NCBI RefSeq assembly: GCF_037893015.1 | Contig: NC_133658.1 | Span: 287,995,719 to 288,059,718 of the forward strand | Direction of reading: 5' to 3' | DNA length: 64,000 bases | From: Macrotis lagotis | Taxonomy: Eukaryota; Chordata; Mammalia; Peramelemorphia; Peramelidae | Part shown: positions 56,806 to 64,000 of the stretch, piece after piece | Numbering within the stretch: position 1 is the stretch's first letter | How the letters are laid out: each line of letters starts with the position of its first letter | Translations under genes and position numbers: made by a program | The notes under the pieces: generated by a model | What the model was told of the DNA's origin: nothing | The model's input: the letters and a program-made list of their open reading frames with translations, nothing else | Databases searched by the model: none

Positions 56806-56870
56806 CAGTAGTGGTAGTAATAGTAGTAGTAGTGGTGATAATGGCAGTACCAGTAGCATCAGCAGCATTA
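56454..56870. repeat. (AGT)n trinucleotide array with a 97-bp higher-order duplication
   Basis: About 415 bp of imperfect agt/ggt/aat trinucleotides. A perfect stretch around 56563-56673 recurs 97 bp later (for example gataatagtag at 56574 and 56671; agtggtagcattgg in both). A purer (agt)n run follows at 56760-56806. All reading frames over it are low-complexity and not genes. Confidence 0.93.
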
Positions 56871-56879
56871 CTGGTAGTA

Positions 56880-57240
56880 TAGTAATAATGATGATGATAT
56901 TTTTAAGGTTTATAAAGCACTCTAAAAATATTATTATTGGGGCAGCTAGGTGGCACAGTAGCTAGAGCACCAGCCCTGGAGTCAGGAGGACCTGAGTTCA
57001 AATTTGACCTCAGACACTCAATAATTACCTAGCTATGTGGCCTTGGGCAAGCCACTTAACCCCATTTGCCTTGCAAAACTTAAAAAAAAATTATCTCATT
57101 TATTCTCACTGCTAGGTGTTATTATCACTAGCATTTTTCAGATGAGAAAACTGAGGCTGACAGGTTGAGTAACTTGTCCAAGGTCACACAGTAAGTATCT
57201 GAGGAAAGATCTGAATTGGCCTCAGAATCAGGTATATATC
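56880..57240 (+). mobile_element. MIR split by a young SINE
   Basis: MIR words tttaaggtttataaagcact and ctaaaaatattatt stand left of the SINE at 56939-57092. They resume right of it with tctcatttattctcactgct, tcagatgagaaaactgaggc and acttgtccaaggtcacacag. Confidence 0.65.
56939..57092 (+). mobile_element. Young tRNA-derived SINE in MIR
   Basis: Full sense copy: ggggcagctaggtggcacag, gagcaccagccctggagtca, gacctgagttcaaatttgac and a poly-A tail. Confidence 0.92.
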
Positions 57241-57244
57241 TGGG

Positions 57245-57830
57245 TTCAGGTTCCATTTCAAATCTATAAAGAATTCACTACATGAAACTGCCCAAATCAC
57301 TTAAATTCTCAGTATTCCAGGTCACACTATAAATTGTGGAGAAGATGCAAATCTACACTGGTATAGTCAGTTCTTGTGTTCACTCTACAACAACTAAATA
57401 ATAGTCCCATTTAAGAACAAATAGTCACTTCTGGTTCCCCACCCCACATCTTTGTGGTATTGCTTATATTGCCCTCAAGTTAATTATTCATAAATATAAA
57501 AATATCCAATTAATACTACTGAATATCCCAAGTCACAGCAATTCTTTTTCTTAATATAGAATTAACCTGGAAACCATTCATTCATTTGTCTCTTTCTACC
57601 ATCTTTATAAACTATCAATCCAGAGGTGGTTCAGGGTAGAGAAATTAAATACAAATTGAAGTGAGGACCCACCCCCCATACATTTGCTGAAAAATCTCAG
57701 ATATAAAAACAGATATGAAGCAACCAACATACAAGTCAGCAAGTAAGAAATTCAGGTTACATCTCTATTAAGAAAAGAGTCTATGCTTTCTCTTAACTGT
57801 TTTGTTTCTAGTTTCCATAAAAACTTCGAT
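57245..57830. other. Unassigned DNA with one SINE trace
   Basis: The piece at 57215-57360 has a weak SINE pattern (cctcagaatcaggtatatat, tgcccaaatcacttaaattc). No exon or RNA gene is supported. Confidence 0.4.
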
Positions 57831-57835
57831 CATTT

Positions 57836-58362
57836 GAGCTTAAAAGGAATCCCAGCACAAATAAATGTTGGTTTTAAATCACAAAATACTGGAACTGGAG
57901 AACTTTAGGACATGCATTTTTTGTAGGCTTTTTTTTTTTGCAAGGCAAATGGAATTAAGTGGCTTGCCCAAGGCTACACAGCTAGGTAATTATTAAGTGT
58001 CTGAGATCGGATTTGAACCCAGGTACTCCTGACTCCAGGGCTGGTGCTTTATCCACTGCACCACCTAGCCGCCCCAGAGGTGCATTTTTTTAAGGGTTTT
58101 TTTTGGTTTGTTTTTTTTGCAAGACAATGGAAGCTTAAAAGGAATCCCAGCACAAATAAATGTCAATTTTAAATCACAAAACACTGGAACTGGAAAACTT
58201 TAGAACATGCATTATTTTTTTTTAGGTTTTTCTTTTTTGCAAGACAATGGGGTTAAGTGGCTTGGCCAAGTCCACACAGCTAGGTAATGATTAAGTGTCT
58301 GAGGTCAAATTTGAACTCAGGTCCTTCTGAACCCCCCCCCCCAAGTGCTCTAACCATTGGGC
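57836..58362 (-). repeat. Tandem segment duplication with antisense SINEs
   Basis: A segment starting agcttaaaaggaatcccagc occurs at 57836 and again at 58131, with caaataaatgt, taaatcacaaaa and ctggaactgg in both copies. Each copy runs into a T-rich SINE tail with gcaagacaatgg. The left copy was later invaded by a complete antisense young SINE (57930-58076). The right copy continues into the older antisense SINE to 58362, which contains a poly-C run. Confidence 0.8.
57930..58076 (-). mobile_element. Young tRNA-derived SINE, antisense
   Basis: Complete antisense copy ending ccacctagccgcccc, with tgcattttttt flank words on both sides. Confidence 0.92.
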
Positions 58363-58598
58363 ATTATGCATTATGCATTATTAAAGACAGTGATTGATCT
58401 TTTAGCCAAATTCTAGAACAGATGCTTTCACAAAATGTTGGTTCATGATGATGATGTTGATGATGGGGAGTATGGATTTACAACTCTAAAATCCTCTAAT
58501 CTGCTAAATTTACTCCTGTTTTTAAGTGAATCTTTAGAGAGAGAGAAAAATTGCTAGTTGTGTTTTAATATAGTTGGCTTCCCATGTATTTTATTTTA

Positions 58599-58915
58599 AG
58601 AATCAAAAACATTAGGGGCAGTGGATAGATCACCAGGCCAGGAGTCAGGAGTACCTGAGTTCAAATTTGACCTCAGACACTCCATAATTATGTAGCTGTG
58701 TGACCTTGGGCAAGCCACTTAACCCCATTGTCTTGCAAAAACCTAAAAAAAAAAAGAAAAAAGAAAAAAAAGAATCAAAAACATTAGGGGCAGTGGATAG
58801 AGCACAAGCCCTGGAGTCAGGAGTCCCTGAGTTCAAATATGACCTCAGACACTTCATAATTACGTAGCTGTGTGGCCTTGGGCAAGCCACTTAACCCCAT
58901 TGCCAAAAAAAAAAA
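58599..58915 (+). repeat. Tandem duplication of a 5'-truncated SINE unit (172-bp period)
   Basis: Two SINE copies follow each other, both starting at ggggcagtggatag (the first part of the head, ctaggtggc, is absent) and both preceded by agaatcaaaaacatta (58599 and 58771). Same truncation plus same flank indicates duplication of one insertion, not two insertions. The right copy ends in poly-A and agaataaaaaacgtta. Confidence 0.85.
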
Positions 58916-58989
58916 AGAATAAAAAACGTTAATTCCGAGGGAAAAAATCCACAGATGCTCAAAGAGGTTCAAAGCACAAAAAAAAAAAG

Positions 58990-59560
58990 ATGAAGCACCG
59001 CCAGGAGGCGCTTAGGGAGGGGGGCAGGGGCCGGAACCGCCGAACGTGACTCGGGCTTCTCTAGGCCAGGCGTCCCGCGGGCTAGCGAGGTTGCTTTAAG
59101 TGGCGTCCTCGGTTGCCATGGCAGCAACACTCGGCCGGCGCGGAGACTAAAGGAAAGGCTTGTAAGTTTCAGGCGACTTCCGCTGGAGCACTTCCGGGAG
59201 AGGCGGCCAGCTGCCGGTGGGGAGCGCAGGCTGGTCCCAGCGGCCTGTGAGGGCCGCGCACCGAGCACATGGCAAGTGAGTAACCGCGCCGTGGAAGGCT
59301 GGGGGTCGCGTGGCCGAGGGGGCGGCCGGGGAGCGGGGGAAGGAGGCGGGCGGCTGTTCTCCCCCAAGGCCGGGGCCAGCCCCGTCCGCCTGGTTCCCCC
59401 GGGCCCGGCGGTTTCGGGCAGGCCCGGAGGGACCGGCCCTAAGCCAGGGCTGGGCCCCCTTCTTTGGCAGCCAATGAGGCATGCATCGTAGCATCTCCTG
59501 TGCCCCGGGAAGATCCCGGAGTTGTACAATTAGCATCGCGTTGATTTTTATGTAAGTGCC
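58990..59560. promoter_or_regulatory. CpG island with bidirectional-promoter character
   Basis: The densest C+G and CpG block of the window, about 570 bp (gaaccgccgaacgtgactcgg, ggcgtcccgcgggctagcgagg, cggccggcgcggagac, ggggagcggggg). An RFX X-box-like word GTTGCCATGGCAGC is at about 59112-59125, directly followed by AAC so that GTTGCC and AGCAAC half-sites are both present. An ETS-like acttccgg lies at 59191. No TATA box. On the plus strand it leads to a likely first exon. Confidence 0.8.
59150..59275 (+). other. Likely 5' UTR/first exon of a plus-strand gene
   Basis: In the CpG island, an ATG at 59269-59271 (gagcacATGGCAA) is followed at once by a consensus donor GTGAGTAA at 59276. If used, exon 1 contributes Met-Ala plus one nucleotide (phase 1). 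An alternative donor GTAAGT is at 59161. The exon start is a guess and no downstream exon was identified with confidence, so the gene remains unnamed. Confidence 0.4.
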
Positions 59561-59689
59561 AGGAGCTGCGCTATTCAGTGACTCTCAGGACTAGTGACAT
59601 TTAGATAGAGCTGCTGTGCTGCCTTGAAACTTTACAGTACAACTTAACAGTTATTGTTGTATTTGATCTTCATCGCCTGGGACCTAAGT

Positions 59690-60085
59690 GGTATTAAAAT
59701 ATACATTTTACAGAAGAGGAACCTGTAGCAAATACATCATAAGAGACTTTGCCCAGGGGCGCAGGGGCTAGTAACTGTCCGAGGTTGAATCAGAACTCTT
59801 CCCTCTTCCCTCCAGGCTCAAGTGCTCCGCTGTGCTACCCTTATCTAAATCACCTTCCTCTCAATTCAACAGACTCCTGAAATGTCACCCTCCTCGGTCC
59901 CACACCGGGACGGTCATTGTCATAGATTTAAAGTGTAAAGGGATATTAGGGGTCATAGCTATCCCTCCTTTTAGAGATGAGGAAATTGAGGGGCAGAGAC
60001 ATTAAATGACTTCTCAGAATGGTAATTGGTGAAGGGTGGGAGTCAACCCAGGTCCTCCGACTCAAAAGCCAGCATACAGCCTTGG
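59690..60085 (+). mobile_element. Two MIR/CORE-SINE copies
   Basis: First at 59690-59840: acattttacagaagaggaac, gactttgcccaggggcgcag. Second at 59930-60085: agggatattaggggtcatag, ttagagatgaggaaattgag, gtcaacccaggtcctccgac. Confidence 0.6.
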
Positions 60086-60109
60086 TATATAATAATAACT
60101 ATTTTGTTT

Positions 60110-60600
60110 ACATTATTTAAGACCAGGAAATCCTTCTCTCTGATCAAAATTTCCTATCTTTCAAACTCTTTCCCCTAAACTTGTTGTCCACCTTCACCAT
60201 ATACTCTGGTACAAAAACCCCTCCATATGTTCTCTTAATTCATTATCCTCCCCCTGGCCTCACTTCCTTTTTTTAATCTAGTCCCTATGTTTGATAAGTT
60301 CAAGCATAAACTGTCACATACCCATGAACTCCTTGTCTTGTAACATATGATCCATTCCTGCCAACAAACTACTAGAAATGATCATCCACCCTTACAGATT
60401 GCATTTGTTACAACTGTTTGTTTACTAAAACCAGTGGGTCCTCTCTGCTGCAGTCTTTCGATTCTTATCTTATTGACTCAAGTTTCACAGTCTACACAGA
60501 AGTACTACAAAACTTTTCTCAGAATTGCTAGTTCCGCTTTATTGAAAAATGTAACTCATTTGTGTGAATGCTCATTCTTCTTACTTTAGTTTTCAAATCC
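60110..60600 (+). mobile_element. LINE2-like coding remnant
   Basis: ttctctctgatcaaaatttc, ctatctttcaaactctttcc and the following pyrimidine-rich text resemble L2 coding sequence upstream of the RT end; strongly decayed. Confidence 0.4.
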
Positions 60601-60737
60601 CTTTTAATTCATCACATTCTTTTTTCCCATGTTCCAGTTGGTGATGGGAAGTGGAGGTTTACTTTTTTTTAGGTTTTTTTTTTCTTGCAAGGCAAACTCT
60701 TCCTCTTAGTAATTCTCTCTCTCTCTGTCATTTTTCA

Positions 60738-60978
60738 ATTCCTTTTGTTATTCAAATCATTTTAGTTATGTAGGACTCTCCATGACCCCACTTGGAGTTT
60801 TCTTGGCAAAGATACTGAAGTGGTTTGCCATTTCCTTCTCCTGCCTTTTTACAGATGAGGAACTTGGGCAAACAAGTTAAGTGACTTGCCCAGGGTCACA
60901 CAGTAAGTGACTGAGGCTAGATGAGACTTCCTAATTCCAAGCTTGGCACTCAGTCACTCAAACCACCTACTTGCCCTT
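60738..60978 (-). mobile_element. tRNA-head, RTE-tail SINE, antisense
   Basis: tgtaggactctccatgaccc, cacttggagttttcttggca, aagatactgaagtggtttgc, ttttacagatgaggaacttg, gtgacttgcccagggtcaca and cactcaaaccacctacttgc. Confidence 0.85.
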
Positions 60979-61346
60979 CTACTGATGATTATAACGATTA
61001 CTATACAAATTCTTTCTATTATTTCTGTGATTTCTGGTGGGGCATCTTCCAGTTCCTCAGGTTTGCCTTGTAGGTGTGATCCTTGACTTCTCACTCATTT
61101 TTCTTCCTCTATGGCCAGTTAATTGCCAAGTGCTTTAAATTCTACCTCTATTACATCTCTTATATTTGGTTCCTCCCCACTCTTAAACTTTCATACCTCT
61201 TAGTCAATCTCCATTTTCTAGTTGCATTCCTTTATACAGCTACTGAATGGATAGATATTCCCTAAAACAGAGATCTGAATATGTCACTCTTCTAAACCCA
61301 AATTAATAGGAATTCCCTACCTAGAATAAATTAAGAATTCTTTCCC

Positions 61347-61497
61347 GGGGGCGGCTAGGTGGACAGAGCACTGGCCATGGAGTCAGGAGTACCTGAGCTC
61401 AAATCCAACCTGAGACACTTAATAATTACCTAGCTGTGTGGCCTTGGGCAAGCCACTTTAATCCCATTTGTCTTGCAAAAACTTAAAATAAAAATTT
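61347..61497 (+). mobile_element. Young tRNA-derived SINE in LINE2
   Basis: ggggcggctaggtggacaga (a small deletion in the A-box region), gtacctgagctcaaatccaa, ttaataattacctagctgtg and a poly-A tail. Confidence 0.9.
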
Positions 61498-61699
61498 TTT
61501 CCCCTGCCTTTTAAAGCCCTCCAAAACCTGTCTTCCACCTGACTGTCAATCCGTACTTCATATAAATTCCATTTATGAACTTTCCTTTAAGAGTTTGGAA
61601 ATTTTTTACATTGATAATGGTGCCCCTAGCTCACTCGTGCCTAAAATATCTTACTTTTCATTTTCTTATAGAATCCCTTGTTATTGCTGAGTCATTTCT

Positions 61700-61890
61700 A
61701 CCTCATTTTGATTCCCATACTTTCCTTGGAATTTTCTTGACAAAAATAACTGAAGTGGTTTGCCCTTTTCTTACCTTTGGATTAAAGTAACCAGAGAGGT
61801 TAAATCACTTGCTTGGTGTCTGAGGTTGGATTAGGTCTTTCTGAATCCAGACCCAGCATTCAATTCACTGAACCATAATCTAGCTAGCCT
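61700..61890 (-). mobile_element. RTE-tail SINE, antisense, diverged
   Basis: tggaattttcttgacaaaaa, taactgaagtggtttgccct, gttaaatcacttgcttggtg and tctgaggttggattaggtct. Confidence 0.65.
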
Positions 61891-62389
61891 CAAAAACACA
61901 CCTGAAGTGTATTTTTCCTCATTTAGCGTCTTCTGGAAATTGCTTTTTATTACTTTCTATTTATTTTGTATTTATTACTTTATATTTTTCCTTCCCCATC
62001 CATATAAAGTAAGGATCCTTTTAGATCAGGACTGTTGCATTTTTGTCTTTACATTCCTATCATCCATTCTTTAATAAAAACTATTGAATTGACTTTTGTC
62101 ACATGACCAGAAAGCCAGAGATCTGAGTTTAAATCTTTGGTCCTTTGACTGAATCTTTTCACACTTTCAACCCCAGGCTATTCCTGTTCCGGGAATATTT
62201 TAAGTAGTTCATTCTGAATAAATGGCTAACAAAAGGATGATTTAAAGAGCAGTTTCCATAAAATAACCATAAGAAAAAACTTAAAATGACCACTTTAGAG
62301 ATTTTCTGCTATTGGGGGTGGAACTGGGAACATTGCTGGAAGTTGTAGTTTAAATATAAGGAAAAACTTTTAAACCAAAACTGTCCTTA

Positions 62390-63155
62390 CAACTTTCACC
62401 CCACCCATCTATTGTTGAGGCCTTCACCTTAAGTATGCACCCTTCTCACCTCTGACATAGCCATCACCCTGGTACAGGTCCATCAATTCGGTGCTTGGAC
62501 TATTGTAATAACCTGCCAGTGGGTCATCCTGCCTTAAATCTCTTATAAAGTCCTGTCCATTCCCAATACTCTTTCCAGCTCCAACTTTCCCTGGATCAAA
62601 TACAAAAGATTTTCAAAGACCTTCAAAATTTAGTCCTCCCCTCCTCACACACACCGCCCAACTCAGTCTTCTCACATTTTACTCCCAAGCCACATACTTT
62701 TTAATACTGTGGCTTTGACTTCCTTATTCTTCCTCAAACAAAACCATCTTAGCACATTCCTCACTACCCTCAGCTTCCGAATCCTCGAATGTTTTCCTTC
62801 CTTCCTTCACTTCCTACTTTCCCTGGCTTTCTTCAAGTTGCAACTAAAATCCCACTTCTCTTAATGCTTTCCACTTATATAGGGAAGTTTAGAGAAAAAA
62901 GGGCTTGGGTACTGAATTTCTTTTTTTATATGTCAAGCATTTTCCAGCACTTTTGATTCTAGTGCTTTCTCTCTTAAGTATTTCCTATTTATTCTGCATA
63001 TAGGTTGTTAGTACGTATTTATTTTCTTGTTGTCTTCCTTATTATACCGTGAAATCCTTGGAAGGCAGGAACTGTCCTTTGCCTCCTCATGTATCTCCAG
63101 CCCTTAGTACCTTACCCCAGGTAGGCATTTCATAAATGCTGACTGAAAGACTGAA
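62390..63155 (+). mobile_element. LINE2 3' end
   Basis: ccatcaccctggtacaggtc, gcttggactattgtaataac, ctggatcaaatacaaaagat, cctggctttcttcaagttgc, aactaaaatcccacttctct, gaaatccttggaaggcagga and cataaatgctgactgaaaga follow the L2 order to its 3' terminus. Confidence 0.75.
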
Positions 63156-63159
63156 ATGG

Positions 63160-63670
63160 GCTGCTTTGAGAGGAATTTACCCAGTTATAGGGAAGAGTCA
63201 AAGTAAAGGTTGGTGACCATTTGATGAACCTGGGATACCTGAATCAGGTACGGTTTAGTTGGAGATGGACTTTTGAGAGTCATTACGTTGTAGTTAGTGC
63301 ATTCTTTGATTTTAATGGTCTTTCTCCTGTTGTAGATGAGACGATAGGCAAAGTTAAGTCTGATATCTTAGGATTCACTTGACCAGAAGCACACAGACAT
63401 ATGGAAGGAATAGAAAACAAGGTTCCCACTAACCATTCTTATTAGATGTAACCAAGTTCATCAGTGTTAGGAAGCTCTAAGTATGAGAAGCAATTTCTTA
63501 TAAATAATTGGATATTTTCTTTGCATTTTTCACATTTAAACACTGAAAACACAATTTGCCATTGCCATTCTTATTAATCATTTTCATCATTTTTATTAAT
63601 TAGCAAGGATCAAGCTCCCACAATGCATAAGGCAGTCTGCTATTTGCTAGAGAAAACTGACAAACAACCC
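63160..63670. other. Unassigned DNA
   Basis: No repeat is assigned. A polypyrimidine-plus-tag word at 63325-63337 is considered and rejected as a splice acceptor (see rejected list). Confidence 0.4.
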
Positions 63671-63684
63671 TTCTGGAGTACTTT

Positions 63685-63875
63685 GGATAGTGGACTGGAC
63701 TTTGAGTCAAAAAAAAGTCTGGTTTCAGATCTATCTCTCTCATAAACTTACTAGCTCTCTGATTATAGGAAAATTATTGAAGCTTTTTAGTACCTCAGTT
63801 TCCTCATATCTAAAATGAGGCAGTTGGACTCAATAATTTAAGTTTCCTTCTAGTTCTTAATTCATGGTGTTATAC
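63685..63875 (+). mobile_element. CORE-SINE (Ther-like)
   Basis: agtggactggactttgagtc, gtctggtttcagatctatct, agtacctcagtttcctcata, aatgaggcagttggactcaa and tccttctagttcttaattca. Confidence 0.65.
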
Positions 63876-64000
63876 CTTTTTTTTTTTTTATTTGGGATTC
63901 TCCCTCCCTGATATAGGTTTTAGGCCCTTTGTATTTTAAGCAGTGATTTTCCTTGAGCTGCTGTGGTCAAAAATATTAATCATCCTGATGCCACCTGATG

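Larger units (their letters stand above)
61035..62105 (+). mobile_element. LINE2 3' end, split by two SINEs
   Basis: Sense L2 words gtgatccttgacttctcact, ccagttaattgccaagtgct, ctacctctattacatctctt, then (after a SINE at 61347-61497) ttttaaagccctccaaaacc, and 3' terminal words to 62100 (agtaaggatccttttagatc, actgttgcatttttgtcttt). A second, antisense SINE lies at about 61700-61890. Confidence 0.7.

Noticed and set aside
56409-56965. Open frames rich in Leu, Val or Ser around the AGT array.
   Set aside because: Trinucleotide repeats lack stops in some frames; pure low-complexity text.
58969-59529. 186-codon minus-strand open frame (and a 129-codon frame) across the CpG island.
   Set aside because: The composition (Pro, Arg, Gly, Ala) is what CpG-island DNA gives in any stop-poor frame; no domain, no splice context, and a better explained first exon lies on the plus strand.
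63325-63385. Possible splice acceptor (polypyrimidine, then gttgtag) and exon in phase with the ATG exon at 59269.
   Set aside because: The frame closes after about fifteen codons and I see no convincing donor before the stop; RNA evidence would be needed.

Overview
The window is nuclear DNA from a mammal, almost certainly a marsupial. At least a dozen copies of one short tRNA-derived SINE (head ggggcggctaggtgg, pol III A-box-like and B-box-like motifs, poly-A tail) are scattered through it. They sit beside older tRNA/RTE-tailed SINEs, MIR/Ther-type CORE-SINEs, many LINE2 3' ends, CR1/L3 ends and marsupial-type L1 and half-L1 (HAL1) elements. The young, near-identical SINE copies suggest an Australian marsupial, perhaps a dasyuromorph; that is inference from memory of the family, not a database result. 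There are no bacterial-type genes, no CRISPR array and no true tRNA or rRNA gene.

Layout. 0-22 kb: intergenic or intronic DNA with LINE2 remnants (1.4-2.3 and 7.2-9.1 kb), CR1/L3 remnants, an RPS4 processed pseudogene (+, 3.8-4.5 kb) and an RPL26 processed pseudogene (-, 15.8-16.2 kb). 23-34 kb: a retrotransposon stack. A sense L1 ORF2 remnant is split by a HAL1-like element on the minus strand. A polyadenylated LTR-like retrocopy lies beside it. Then comes a second HAL1-like element, bounded by a perfect 14-bp target-site duplication, that carries an internal inversion with 481-bp inverted arms, and an older ORF1-bearing copy into which it landed. 34-55 kb: L1 3' tips, LINE2 and SINE copies, simple repeats, and a few stretches free of recognisable repeats that could be conserved regulatory DNA (about 37.1, 38.4-38.9 and 41.2-41.7 kb).

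55-60 kb is the only part that looks like genuine gene 5' ends. On the minus strand a 70-codon first coding exon (55470-55679) has a good Kozak ATG and a consensus phase-0 donor inside GC-enriched DNA; I do not recognise the protein. At 59.0-59.55 kb there is a strong CpG island with a likely first exon on the plus strand ending at a GTGAGT donor just after an ATG. Both promoter regions contain an RFX X-box-like motif, which would fit cilia-related genes, but that is a hypothesis. If the minus-strand gene is real, much of the window to its left may be its introns. 60-64 kb again holds LINE2 and SINE remnants.

Most open reading frames in the window are chance or repeat-derived. No complete host protein-coding gene is contained here. 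Repeat family names are assigned by eye and boundaries are approximate unless a target-site duplication is given.
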